64,000 bases of DNA from Odontocerum albicorne (GCA_949825065.1 OX463847.1:33941164-34005163); one strand, 5' to 3'; counted from the first letter of the stretch, positions 42,849 through 54,262 are shown. Program-made: numbers and translations. The notes: generated from the sequence alone by a model not told the origin.

Positions 42849-43930
42849 CTAGTTGCAGCCCGTGAATTATTCACTTAAGTAAAACAAATTCTATATTTTT
42901 TAAATATAGAGTGGAGCAAGATCAGCTTAAAGTGTTTTGGTTTCATTATTATTTAAAGTTTAAAAAAAAAAAGGTACCTACATGTTGTTTGGTGAATTAT
43001 TTAATTCTCAAAAATCTCTTTATACACGATGTTTTGTGTATAAACATTACTGTTGTTCAATTTATGGTAAATCTTGATAAAGTTTTCCTTGAAGACTTGT
43101 TTCAGATATATTGACTTTAATGTTTTCGCGTTTCAGACATTGTGAAAAAGCCACATATAATTGACCACGACTGAACACTGGATTAGGCAAATGGATTCCA
43201 GCATGTTCAAAACTTTGTCCTTGTGACTTATTTATTGTCATGGCGAATGCTGTGATCACTGGAAGCTGAGTTCTCTTAAGTACGAACGGAAGATATGTAT
43301 CACTTGGTTTCTATGTGATCCTTGGAAGTAAAACCTTCGCTCCTGTGTTCACTTCACTCAAAATCTCAGCCTCAATTACATTACGATGGAGGGCGATAAC
43401 CTAAAGACGCGTGCCATTGCAAAGACCTTTTCTGGGATTCAAATTCCGAATCAACATAATGATAGCACGTTTTTTCAACATTAAAACATGCGGCGGCAAA
43501 CCAGATGATGTTTGTTGGTGAAGAAAATCGAGCGGATAGCTGTTGAAATCATTAGAATCATCCCTGACTAATTCATCTGCACTGAAGTAAATTTTAATTT
43601 GATTGTTTTTCACATTTTGTCCAATCTTGTCAATAACCAGTCTGTTGATTTCCAATGCTGAAACTTTTCTCAGTGGAAAAACGCAGTAATGAGATTCTAC
43701 TATATTGTCAGCATTTAAAGGCACTTCATAACAATTTAAACGATCAATTTGAAGATATTTTACAATGAAAATTCCCAATTGGGTTTTAGACCCATTCTCA
43801 AATGCTGAAGAATCTATATTGCAATTACACGCTTTATCCTGGATTATGATTATGATAGGTGAATATATTTTTTTGGGATAGAGTTTACCCGAGCAGGGAA
43901 GCAGAATAAAATGAGTCATTGAAAAGGAGG
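42849..43930 (-). mobile_element. Helitron, 5'-truncated, with 3' CTAG end
   Basis: Minus strand. The 3' end is at 42849: a GTGAATAATTCAC palindrome, then GGGCTGCAA and CTAG, followed by T outside. This fits the Helitron rule of a small hairpin about 10 bases before CTRR and insertion between A and T. Upstream lies a PIF1-type helicase C-terminal region, the partner domain of Helitron Rep proteins. Rep and the rest of the helicase are missing beyond about 43930. Confidence 0.7.
43062..43919 (-). pseudogene. Helitron PIF1-like helicase, C-terminal part
   Basis: The helicase would unwind DNA during rolling-circle transposition. From 43700 downward the frame reads KVSALEINRLVIDKIG, SADELVRDDSNDFN, YPLDFLHQQTSSGLPPHVLM and AIIMLIRNLNPRKGLCNGTR. 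After a frameshift near 43260-43400 come MITAFAMTINKSQGQSFEHA (helicase motif V, 'TINKSQGQ') and PNPVFSRGQLYVAFSQCLKR (motif VI, 'GQLYVA.SR'). The final Arg of motif VI is Gln here. These motifs are diagnostic of Helitron-associated PIF1 proteins. The Walker A and B motifs are not present. Non-functional by truncation and frameshift. Confidence 0.85.
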
Positions 43931-44139
43931 CGGGGAAGTTTTATTTTAGGAAACTCAGTTATAAACAAACTACAGTTGAACTTTTTTTATCAGGAACAAA
44001 TGATTAAGCATATTATGCACTTTCACGAACATGCTCGACTCTGGAAGACACAACAGCTACATTGTTTAACTAACACAATAAAGATGAGGTACTGTTTAAG
44101 CCACGTATTAAGTCACTAATACTAATATTTTAGACACAA

Positions 44140-44550
44140 ATAGTGATAACGATCAACGGATAGTCAAAACGGTACATTTTTGGCTAACATCACGGTAAAA
44201 CAGTGTAAAACGATACTTTCGCTGTAATATTTCCAATATTTGATGTGTTTGTGGTCGAAAAGGACGAATTTTCAATAAAAATAGCCATAAATAGCCAAAA
44301 CGTTTCATATAAGGCTAAAAATAGTGTAAAATGACAATTTTGCCGTTAAATTTTATTATTTTGCTGTCTTTGTGGTCGAAAAAATAAAAAGTTTTGGTCA
44401 AAAATAGCAATAATAGCCAAAACTATGGATTTCAGGCTACATTCACGCATAAAACGGTGTTAAATAATATTTTTACCATAAAATTACTAATATACGCTGT
44501 ATTTGTTGTGAAAACGGAAGATTTTCGGTTCATATCACACCGAAACGTCA
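44140..44550. repeat. Foldback satellite, left arm (orientation A)
   Basis: A degenerate ~110-125-bp unit recurs: 'CACGGTAAAACAGTGTAAAA', then GTAATATTTCCAATATTTGA, GTGTTTGTGGTCGAAAAGG and AAAAATAGCCATAAATAGCC. Three to four units occupy this interval. The same unit appears again at 46370-46895 in this orientation and at 47096-48245 reversed. Confidence 0.75.
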
Positions 44551-44551
44551 A

Positions 44552-46350
44552 AACCCGGTAAATGTGTATGAACATTTCTTAGTAATATACAGAAATTTCA
44601 CTCGAAAAACTGGCATTGACGACCAAGTTGTAATATATGTACAAAATCGTGGCAGAATAATTATTTGTTCAACGTGTTTTTCGTCCCAAGCGTCTAATTT
44701 TGCTAAATTTAAATATTTTGAGGCAATATTTTCAACAATAAATGAATTTTGTTACTTTTGACTTACAAAATACCAATTTTTCGTACAAAAAATGCTAGAA
44801 GTCTAATGAATAAAGACAAAACTGTAGTAGAAACGCATTGACGTTGATTATGATATAAAAATTTTGCATGAACATTTGTTAGTAAAGGACGGAAACTTCA
44901 CACTTTTCTCTCGAAAAACTGCCATTGACGACCAAGTTTACGAATATATGTACAAAATCACCACAGAATTATTATTTGTTCAATGAGTTTTCATGATTTT
45001 CTTCCCAAACGTCTAATTTTGCGAAATTTCAATATTGTGTGTCAATATTTTCAAGAAAACCAGAATTTTGTTTCTTTTGAATTACAAAATACCAATTTTT
45101 CGTATAAAAATGCTAGAAGTATAATAATTCAAGACAAAAGTGTAGTACAAACGCATTGACGTTGATTATGACATAAAACTTCAAAACCTAAACATGCATG
45201 AACATTTGTCAGTAATGGACGGAAACTTCACACTTTCCACTCGAAAAACTGCCATTGACGACCAAGTTTACGAATATATGTACAAAATGACCACTGAATT
45301 ATTATTTGTACAATGTGTGTTCATGTTTTTCATCTCAAACATCTAACTTTGCGAAATTTCAATATTTGGCGTCAATATTTTCAGCAATAAATTATTTTTT
45401 TTACTTTTGACATACAAAATACCAATTATTCGTACAAAAATGCTAGAATTATAGGGAGTCAAGACAAAAGTGTAGTAGAAACGCATTGACGTTGATTATG
45501 ATATAAAACTTCAAAGCCTCTTAAACATATATAAACATTTGTTAGTACTGGACGGAAACTTCACACTTTGCACTCGAAAAACTGTCATTGACGACCAAGT
45601 TTAAGAATAAATTTACAAAATCATCACATAACTATTATTTGTTCAACGCATTTTCGTATTTTTCGTCCTAAACGTCTAATTTTGCGAAATTTACATTTTC
45701 TGAGTCAATGTTTTCAAGAATAAATTAATTTTATTACTTTTGACTTACAAAATACACATTTTTGGTACAAAACTGCTATAATTCTAAGGAATCAAGACAA
45801 AAGTGTAGTAGAGACGTATTGACGTTAATCGTGATGTAAAACGTCAAAACCTGCTAAATGTGTATGAGCATTTCTTAGCAATATCCCGAAACTTCACACT
45901 TTTCACTCGAAAAACTGCCATTGACGACCAAGTTTACGAATGTACGAGTATTTACAAAATCCCCACAGCATTATTATATTATACTCGTATGTTCAACGTG
46001 TTTTCATGTTTTTCGTTTCAAACGTTTAATTTTGTGAAATTTCAATATTTTCGGTCAATCTTTTCAAGTATAAAAGAATTTCATCACTTTTAACTCACAA
46101 AATACCAACTTTTCGTACAAAAATGCTAGAATTATAATGAATCAAGACAAAAGTGTTTTAGAAACGCATTGACGTTAATTATGATATACAACTCCAAAAT
46201 CTCCTAAAAATGTATTAGTAATGGACGGAACCTTGACACTTTTCACTCGAAAATCTGCCATTGACGACCAAGTTTACGAATATACATACTCGTATGTACA
46301 AAATCACAACAGAATTCGTTCCATATGTTTTTGCGAAATTTCAATATTTT
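44552..46350. repeat. ~330-bp tandem satellite, six units
   Basis: The marker CATTGACGACCAAGTT occurs at 44614, 44923, 45253, 45586, 45919 and 46259, giving periods of 309, 330, 333, 333 and 340 bp. Each unit runs through CGAAAAACTGCCATTGACG, TTTTGCGAAATTTCAATATT, TTTTGACTTACAAAATACCA, GTACAAAAATGCTAGAATT and ATCAAGACAAAAGTGTAGTA. Units differ by many substitutions, so the array is not young. The short open frames are incidental. Confidence 0.9.
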
Positions 46351-46369
46351 CGTGTTTGAAAGAATTTTA

Positions 46370-46895
46370 TTAAGAATATTTAAGGTTCATTTCACGGTGA
46401 AACAGTGTAAAATGATTTTTGCAGTGCAAAATTACACTTTAATTGTTATATTTCAATTGTTTGGTGTAAATTTGGATCAAAAATAGCGATCAATTGTCAA
46501 AACTCTGGGTTTGAAAAAAAAAAAATTTTTTAAAACTTCAAAGAAAAATATGTATTATTTATCAATAATCTCCAAAATTACTATTTTCATTAAACTATTC
46601 TTTGAAATTTCTTGACTACCTTTATTATTTTCAGTAATTAGATTTTTTTTTAATTTCACTTTGTTTTATAGAAACTCCCTTATTCACGCATAAAACAGTG
46701 TTAAATGATAATTATACCATAATATTATGAACATATGCTGTATTTATTGTTAAAACAGAAGATTTAATGTTCATTTCACGGTGTAACAGTATTAAATGAC
46801 ACTTGCCGTAATATTTCCAATATTTGCAGTATTTGTGGTCAAAAAAAGGTAAATTTGGGTAAAACGATAATTAGTAAAAACGGTGGATTGTGTGA
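46370..46895. repeat. Foldback satellite, second A-orientation block
   Basis: The unit of 44140-44550 returns: GGTTCATTTCACGGTGAAAC, AGTGTAAAATGA and CGTAATATTTCCAATATTTG. An A-rich/T-rich interruption lies near 46510-46680. It stops at the assembly gap. Confidence 0.7.
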
Positions 46896-47095
46896 NNNNN
46901 NNNNNNNNNNNNNNNNNNNNNNNNNNNNNNNNNNNNNNNNNNNNNNNNNNNNNNNNNNNNNNNNNNNNNNNNNNNNNNNNNNNNNNNNNNNNNNNNNNNN
47001 NNNNNNNNNNNNNNNNNNNNNNNNNNNNNNNNNNNNNNNNNNNNNNNNNNNNNNNNNNNNNNNNNNNNNNNNNNNNNNNNNNNNNNNNNNNNNNN
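46896..47095. other. Assembly gap, 200 N
   Basis: Exactly 200 undetermined bases. The round number indicates a placeholder of unknown true length. Repeat orientation reverses across it. Confidence 1.
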
Positions 47096-48245
47096 CCTAA
47101 ATTAACATTTTTTTGCCACAAATACATCAAATATCACGGTATAAGTGTAATTTTACACTGTTATACCGTAAAATTAGCCTAATATCTACTGGTTCAACTA
47201 TTTTTTACTTACTTTAACACAACTTCACCCCTTTGTTGACTACATATATATCAAATATTGGAAATGTCATGGCAAAAGTGTCATTTTAAACTTGTTTCCG
47301 GTGTTATTAGTCTAAAAATACACCGTTTTGACTATATTGCTATTTTTCATTCAAAAGTGTCATTTTACACTGGTTTAGAGTAAATTTAACTTAAAATTTC
47401 CCCTTTTGCTACTATTTTTTTACTTTCACCCCAAATATTACTAACTGTCGTTTAATTTAACCCCAAATTCACCCTTTTTGATCACATATCGAAAATATCA
47501 CAGCAAAAGTGTAATTTAACTCTGTTTCACTGTGAAATTAGCCTTAAATCGACTAGTTGAACCATTTTTTTCTTGCTTTTACCCAAATTCACACATTGTT
47601 GACCACAATACATCAAATAATGGAAGTACCATGGGAGAAGTGTAATTTAACACTGTTTCTTCCTGAAATTTGTCTTAAATCATAATTTTATCTATTTTTT
47701 TTCTTACTTTGACCCAAATTCACCTATTTAAATTCAAATTCAACCTTTGAGACCACAAATATTGGAAATATCGTTGTTGAAATTGTCTTTTTACATTGTT
47801 TCAGAGTAAATTCAACTGAAAATCTACCGTTTTTACTAATTATCGTTTACTTTTACCCAAATTCATTATTTTGACCACAAATGCAACAAATATTGGAAAC
47901 ATCACGGCAAAAGCGTCATTTAACCCTGTTTCACCGTGAAATTAGTCTAAAAATATACTGATTTAAGTCATGTTTTCTTACTTCGACCCAAATTCCACCC
48001 TTTGTTGACCGCAAATACATCAAATATTGAAAATTTCACGGCAAAAGTGTTATTGTACACTTTTTTGTTGTGATGTTAGCCTAAAATATACCATTTTGCC
48101 TACGTATTGCTATTTTTCATTCAAATTTACCCTTTGAGACCACAAATTCATCAAATATTATAAATATCACGACAAAATGGTCATATTATATTGTTTCAGA
48201 GAAAATCCAACCGAAAATCTGCCGTTTATTACTAATTATCGTTTT
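47096..48245. repeat. Foldback satellite, reversed block (orientation B)
   Basis: Eight to nine units of about 110-130 bp carry the reverse complement of the left-arm unit: CAAATATTGGAAA, ATCACGGCAAAAGTGT, TTTACACTGTTTCACCGTGA and AATTCACCCTTT-like blocks. Divergence between units is high. Confidence 0.75.
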
Positions 48246-48389
48246 GAAATTGGTTGAGATGAGGTGAAATTGGCTGATCCTATTTTTAACCCAACACATG
48301 TGTTAAAATAGTATCACACGGTTTGATCAAATTACTAATCGTTATATCCTTTAACTTTTCTATCCGAATATCTATAATAGATGCACGAA

Positions 48390-48545
48390 GTAGTTTTGTT
48401 CCTACCAATTATTCAAAAGACATTGTACGAGTGTATAACAATATCTAGTTTCATTCCCACTAATTATTCAAAGGATACCACAGTCTATATATAACACGGC
48501 GTAATTTCGTTTCTACTAATTATTCAAAGGATACCGTGGTCATTG
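48390..48545. repeat. ~56-bp tandem repeat, three units
   Basis: The motif ACTAATTATTCAAAGGATAC preceded by GTTTC/GTTCC recurs near 48403, 48462 and 48517. The first unit is the most diverged. Confidence 0.7.
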
Positions 48546-48644
48546 ACACGTGTCTCATAGATATTGATGTCTTCAATATTGTTACGAACAGATTCATGAT
48601 CTCTGCTATTTATAATTTTGGACTATGCGAACTATGTTGATATT

Positions 48645-49030
48645 TCTTTAACCTGAAAAAGTACGATCACTACATATCAGAATGAGTTTAATTGGTTGAC
48701 TGTGAGTAATATACGATAAATTTACGTAGTGTATAATATATTGTCCATAAAATCCTAACTATCCCACCGCCCTCCTGTCTTATTTCAGAATATTTCAGAT
48801 CATGAATTAAATGTATATTATTTATTAGCTTTCCCAGTTGACCACTTTTATGTCGTATTTTACTGTCCGTGCAGTAAGACTCTGGAACCTGTTACCAACT
48901 TATGTTAAATTCCCTCCGCTATTAAAATGTTTAAAAAAAACCATAGAAAAACCTTTTAATTTCAAGTTAGTAATGTAACATGTTTTAATTCTGATTTTTT
49001 ATCCGCTCTACCATCCATTCTTTTAATGGA
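48645..49030 (+). pseudogene. LINE D ORF2 C-terminal remnant
   Basis: It begins with AACCTGAAAAAGTACGATCA, the same sequence found at the matching position of the LINE D copy at 56180. A later frame reads VRAVRLWNLLPTYVKFPPLL followed by KCLKKTIEKPF. This is the 'FTVSAVRLWNSLP..I....S...FKK.L' ending of LINE ORF2 proteins. Frameshifts separate the parts. Confidence 0.6.
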
Positions 49031-49034
49031 TAAT

Positions 49035-50535
49035 ATTACACTTTTATTGGTATTGGTGTTATTTTGTACAAATGAATAATTCTTACTTATGAAACCACGG
49101 AGGTGTCAATTAATAGAGGGAAGTGTGAAAAGCCTTTAAAATAGAAGAGTATGCATGACGAGGTGTACAGACATAACAAAAATAAAAGATGTGTAAAATA
49201 AGTTACAGATATGTTCTCTCTGTGTACTACAATAGCTCCTGTCTCTCTTGAAGGACAATGGATAACAAATAAAATACCCTTACAAGTATAATCATTAATT
49301 GTCATTAGAAGAAACTCTTGGGTCTAGCGGTATTTATTTGATGTATGTGAATACCAAATTAAACGTTCGGAAACCCTTATTACGCATACGCAGAAAGAGT
49401 GGGGATAATGATATCTGTGCGCACCATAATTGTCACTACAAACGAAATTCCTATGGAAATGTCGTCTCTCTGTTTCAACTCTTATTTTATCATTTCTTGC
49501 ACTTATTTTATATTATTCGACGTTTTAATACATAATAAAATGATTTTTATAGTTAATTACAAAAATAATCTAGCAGATTTTGCATAATTTTAGAGTCCAC
49601 TTAGAGTCCAACAACGTGGCTAGCGAGATTTTTTAGCATAGTAAGGGAAGTGTTAACCTGTTAATAGTAACCAAAAACTGTTGAACTGAATATTTAAAGA
49701 TATTATAGACACTAAATATAATACATACATACCCAAACACATTTTGAATGAAAAAAATCAGAGATAAAAGTTTTAAATTGCTCAAGTGGCGTTTTTTTGT
49801 TTTAATGCTCCGGGGGCTAAAAAAACCTTGTCCGGACCGTGTTTCTAAGGATTGATTATCAAAAACAGATACGAGGATACAAAACTAAAAAGAAAATTTA
49901 TTTGAATACATCAGAATTTTTCTATATTTGATATTAAGGTTTAAAAAAGACATGTGGGATATTTAATTTTAAATAATTCGTGCAACATCAGTCCTGGAAG
50001 ACTTTAAATAAACAAAAATCAATTTAAATCGAAATTTCAGGATAATTGGAACGTTTCTTAGCATGACTTTTCCATGAAAATACGGTTTAACCTTGGAGCG
50101 TTAAGCACAACGGAGATTATAACTGGAAACCTTGTGGTTACCACCAGATTGATTGACACATCCGACGTGAAACTGTGAACATAAATCTACGTATTGACCC
50201 AAACAAGCTTCCCTTCTGTTTTGTTATTGATGGGCCACATCAAACTTGATCTAATTTATCTGCATTATTAATCTCTTGATCCTTGCCCATTTACATACAT
50301 GTTCGTCCTTTTACTTGTTTTCTTGTTGTAATAAAAGACAATGACAAACTATATTTGTTGTTCAAATGCAATTGTATTGTATAACGATTATTGTGTGTGT
50401 ATTTTATCAACTGATGGAAGAGTTAAGAGGGATATCGAATAGCGATAGTAATCAAAGTCAATGGGGATCTAAAATATATACTCGAACCGGGCAGAATTAA
50501 AATCTACTAAGATTATAGTCCACAATAGTATTTTA
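49035..50535. other. Unassigned AT-rich region
   Basis: Several short open frames (49087-49587) have no recognisable motif. No terminal repeats or tRNA-like heads were seen. 50160-50300 is slightly more complex, without a coding pattern. Confidence 0.35.
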
Positions 50536-50539
50536 GTAC

Positions 50540-51310
50540 GACTTTTGATGAATGGAACTAAAATTTAACGTGGTAAAGACTAAAATGAAACAGATTAAAG
50601 AAGAATATATGAAAATGTATGACAGGATACGATATCGAGTGATTAGGGATGAATGTGAACTTAAGTTTAATATTTTAAGTAAGATGAAAAAGCGCTCTCT
50701 GAAAGGGTTTAATAATCGAATAAATGCTGATGGAATGCATGCACTAAAAAGAATATATGGGGTGACAATAAATTACTGGATACGCAATGAAGATATTCAA
50801 GCTGAAAATGAAGTCAACGGGGCACTAAAACATACGTACAGAACGAATAAATTAAGAAAAAATAACTAAAGAAATTGTAATTTGTTTTATAAAACACTGT
50901 TTATTACATTTCATGCTAAAAATGGAATAAGCAGTGTATTATGAAACAATGGCATAAAGTGGAATAAACGGTGTTTGATAAAACAAATTACATTATCATA
51001 AAGTGTAATGAACAGGGTTTGATAAAACAAATTACTATATCCTTAAACCTCCACAATGTTAATACCTTAACTATAAATAAAATATAACAAAAAAATATTC
51101 AATGATAATGGGAATAGAAGGCATGGTAGAAAAAACCAAGGAGAGTGTGGTTGGATTAAGTGTAAAATATTTTGAAAGAAAAAAATGTTAAAAGTGAGAG
51201 GAATCGTATGAGTTGTATGAGAAGGAAGAGGCGAAAGAAAAGTGTCACGATATGAAAGTTAGCTATTCTCTCCTTTCTGCCTACCACAACAGAAAAACGT
51301 GATTGTGCGT
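50540..51310 (+). mobile_element. LINE R C-terminal region, split by Penelope-tail sequence
   Basis: The first part (50552-50868) encodes a DECELKFNILSKMKKRSLKG stretch and then NADGMHALKRIYGVTINYWI and RNEDIQAENEVNGALK. This corresponds to the RT thumb/connection landmark 'ALR.I.GV....RIRNE.I'. At 50875-51090 lie Penelope-family tails in opposite orientations (AAACACTGTTTATTACA, then GGAATAAACGGTGTTTGATA). The LINE resumes at about 51105 (GGTTGGATTAAGTGTAAAAT, 3' UTR blocks) to 51310. So a Penelope fragment interrupted the LINE. Confidence 0.65.
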
Positions 51311-51478
51311 ATGTGTAAATAAAGTAAAGAGTCGAAACATTTGATTAAATTAATTAAACAATTTGTGTTTTCCTTCATTAATTTGTTTATTTTTAATGTA
51401 AAAAAAATATGTATGAGAGTAGCTTTGTAAATAAGGGATTCTAAGTCAAACCACGTTGTACAACACTATAAAATACCT

Positions 51479-52038
51479 TATACTGGGTGGCACATGAAAG
51501 GCTGAAGAGTGTACATCGCTGTACTGCGCACACTGCCATCGTCGTCCTGACAGAGTGCGCAGTAGCTTTATCCTATTAGAAACCATACTTCCAGATTATC
51601 TTCGACCACTGGACGTAAAAAAAATTCGAGCATTGTCCTATGCAGGACCCCCGTGATTCTTTCTTGCTGACCTTCCTCATTTTCAAAGAAATAGGGGCCG
51701 ATAACTTTTTCAGTCATAACACCGCACCAAACAGTGCATTTTTGGGGATGTAATTGATACTGATATAATTCCCTGAGATTCTCAGTACCCCAAAATCTGC
51801 AGTTTCGTTTATTGATGTACCCGTTCAAATGTAAATGGGCCTCTCACTCATTATCAAGTTGTTCAAAAAGTTCTTGTTATCTCTGGCTAGGTGTTGAAAT
51901 CAAATGTCGTACTGCAGGCACTGTTGAGTATATTGGGGTAGTAAAACTCTATAACCTGTAAAAAAAGAAAACAAAAAAATTGAAAATGAACAAGTTATGA
52001 CTTTTTCAAACCCTTCAGTTTTTTAGTGGCCACCCTAT
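51479..52038 (-). mobile_element. DUF4817-type Tc1/mariner element, catalytic remnant
   Basis: Ends are short, imperfect inverted repeats: TATACTGGGTGGCACATGAA on the left and TTTTTTAGTGGCCACCCTAT on the right. The minus-strand inside encodes part of a transposase catalytic domain. The family differs from the AAGGGTC elements, because its termini do not match theirs. Confidence 0.6.
51568..51860 (-). pseudogene. DUF4817-type transposase catalytic-domain fragment
   Basis: Reading down from about 51860: EAHLHLNGYINKRNCRFWGT, then ENLRELYQYQLHPQKCTVWC, GVMTEKVIGPYFFENEEGQQ and FLRPVVEDNLEVWF. It matches the DDE catalytic region of DUF4817-bearing insect transposases ('SDEAHF.LNG..N.QN.R.WG.ENP', 'LHP.KVTVWCG...IGPYFFE'). 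An in-frame TGA sits just before the EAH segment, replacing the position next to the first catalytic acid. The helix-turn-helix region and the last catalytic acid are not recognisable. About 90 residues survive. Confidence 0.75.
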
Positions 52039-52404
52039 ACAACTTGTTTTATTAATGTTAAGATAAATTATTGCTTACTATTAAAAGCGCGTGTAAAAAA
52101 GAAATTCAGTTAAAACATTTATTAATGTTTTACCTTTTGTGTAATGAACTATTAGTTTTTGTATTAAAATTGTAAAATTATACAAGACTAACTGGCCTCT
52201 TTAAATATTTCCAATAACAATTTCAAAAAGAAGATTCGTGTAATCGAAACTATTGCAAAATAACAGCCCATAGAAAGTACATTTAAAGTTGAACTTTTGG
52301 ATTAAGTATCGTCATAAATGAGGTAATAATGAACTAATTTTTAAACTGGAGGAAAGTTAAGAAGTAAGACATTTAGAAGAGTTAATTTAGAATAAATATA
52401 AATT

Positions 52405-52560
52405 TTGACGAACATAAATAGAAAGACGTCTGTTTTCCAGCCTGAGAGTTGTGAATTCGATTCCCACTGGTACCCAATTTTTGTGTTCCAGTCTAGTTAT
52501 CATTTAAGGTATCTTAAAAAAATTTCAGGTTGATTGAAAGAAATTGTTATACTGCAGTAA
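52405..52560 (+). repeat. SINE-2, head partly lost
   Basis: The 3' half of a tRNA-like head (GAATTCGATTCCCACTGG, with a good B box) is followed by a body of GTGTTCCAGTCTAGTTATC, TTTCAGGTTGATTGAAAGAA and TTGTTATACTGCAG. The A-box half is degraded. Confidence 0.5.
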
Positions 52561-52584
52561 ATCCGCAAGGTTGTATGGACTGTT

Positions 52585-52935
52585 ATATAATAAATATACA
52601 CGCATACATACCATCACGTCGATATAGGTAGGGAAGAAAACGTGCCATGTTTTTTTCCATCTTGCCTCACACCCTTCGCCTCTTCCACATCCATACACTC
52701 GTACAATAATTCTGACTTGAAGCGTTCCTTCTAAAAATACTATATATAATTCGCTTGACGCGAACATACTTTCCATAACTTTCTTAGACCACGCCCCCCA
52801 CTCACATTTGCAGTATATATTTAGTTTGATAGTCTTTTTTTATTTGTTTCACCTCTTAAACCATCTCAAAGTACTCTTCTTCGTCTTACTCAACACACAA
52901 GCCTCAAGTTCACATTCATCCCATATCAATTTATT
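52585..52935 (-). mobile_element. LINE R C-terminus and 3' UTR
   Basis: Minus strand, 3' end near 52595 (GCATACATACCATCACGTCG side). Blocks TTCGCCTCTTCCACATCCAT, TTGACGCGAACATACTTTCC and CATCTCAAAGTACTCTTCTT follow, the last antisense to the KKNTLR-like coding landmark. A plus-oriented LINE R segment starts only 170 bp to the right, so the two are head to head. Confidence 0.7.
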
Positions 52936-53106
52936 GTTCTCAGTGCAAGTATATCTGTAGCTTTTATTCGACTTCTTTCAGTGTTTTTCCACGTCTATGT
53001 TGAAATGGAAAATAAAACATGAACAACAATTTTTCACCAACGACACTTATCCTTTCAGGGAACTGTAAAAGGAATCATAAAAAGATTTTTTAAGTGTTAG
53101 TATAAT

Positions 53107-53935
53107 CGAATTAATGCTGTTGGAATGCATGCACTAAAAATAATATATGGGGTGACAATAAATTACTGAAGTTATTCAAGCTGAATATGAAGTCAACGGG
53201 GCACTAAAACTATATTTTATTCCACAACAGTATTTTAGTACCAAATTTATTGTAAAGAAATTAAACGGGGACATAAAGGACGAATAAATGCTGTTAGAAT
53301 GCATGCACTAAGAACAACATATGGGGTGACAATAAATTACTGGATACGCAATGAAATTATTAAAGATGAATATGAAGTCAACGGTACACTAAAACATATA
53401 CTATATGTTATTCCACAACAGTATTTTAGTGCCAAATTTATTGTAAAGAAATTAAACGGGGACATAAAGGACAAATAAATGCTTTTAGAATGCATGCACT
53501 AAGAACAACATATGGGGCGACCATAAATTACTGCATACGCAATGAAATTATTAAAGATGAATATATAGTCAATGGAGCACTAAAACATATACTACCATAT
53601 ATGTTTTACCACAACAGTATTTTAGTACCAAATTTGTTATAAAGAAATTAAACGTGGAAATTAATGACGAATAAATGCTGTTGGAATGCATGCACTAAGG
53701 AGAATATATCGGGTGACCATAAATTGCTGGATACGCAATGAAGTTATTAAAGATGAAGTCAACGTAGCACTAAAATATATACTACCATATATGTTATACC
53801 ACAATAGTATTTTAGTACCAACTTTGTTGTAAAGAAATAAATCGCGGACATGAATGACAAATAAATGCTATAGAAATGTGTGGACTGGGAAATATATATG
53901 GGGGACAATTTATAATAGAAGGTGAACTTAAGACT
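53107..53935 (+). repeat. Tandem amplification of LINE R coding segment, ~190 bp x5
   Basis: A unit marked by AATGCTGTTGGAATGCATGC starts at 53107, 53281, 53472, 53668 and 53858 (periods 174, 191, 196 and 190 bp). The first lacks 12 bp present in the others. Within each unit one frame reads NADGMHALKRIYGVTINYWI-like sequence and RNEVIKDEYEVNGALK, the RT-downstream region also present once at 50710-50850. The interunit part contains TTCCACAACAGTATTTTAGT. The last unit runs into normal LINE R sequence. Confidence 0.85.
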
Positions 53936-54262
53936 GATGTATTAAGTAAGATAAAGAAGAACACTCTGAGATGACGTGAGCATGTGAAACGAATGAATGA
54001 AGAAAGACTAACAAACCAAATATACAGTGCAAATGTGAGTGTAAGTCTTAGTAGAAGAAGTTGAAGTAAGTATGGTTGGATTAAGTATGTGATGTTTTGA
54101 AAGAAGGAAATGTAAAAAGTCTGCATATTTATATCATATAAGTGTATTCGATGTTGGAGTTGTATGAGAAACTGTATGGATATAGAAGAGGTGAAAGATA
54201 TGTGTCAAGATAAAAAGTCTTTTATCTCTTTATATACATGGCATGATGATATACTATAGTAT
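53936..54262 (+). pseudogene. LINE R ORF2 C-terminus and 3' UTR
   Basis: This is the clearest copy of the LINE R end. The frame reads LKTDVLSKIKKNTLR, stop, then REHVKRMNEERLTNQIYSAN and VSVS, followed after a shift by KYGWIKYVMF and KKEM. This is the craniofacial-type signature 'KKNTLRW.GHVKRM.EERLTK.IY.A.V.G.R.RGRP...W.D.V...L..R'. The 3' UTR has GTTGTATGAGAAACTGTATG and AGAAGAGGTGAAAGATATGT, ending near GGCATGATGATATACTATAG. It anchors the identity of all other LINE R fragments. Confidence 0.8.

Noticed and set aside
43919..44119. Small plus-strand frame next to the Helitron
   Set aside because: No motif, and it starts exactly at the truncated edge of the helicase on the other strand.
46792..47182. 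Open frames spanning the N run
   Set aside because: They are open only because undetermined bases were translated as X.
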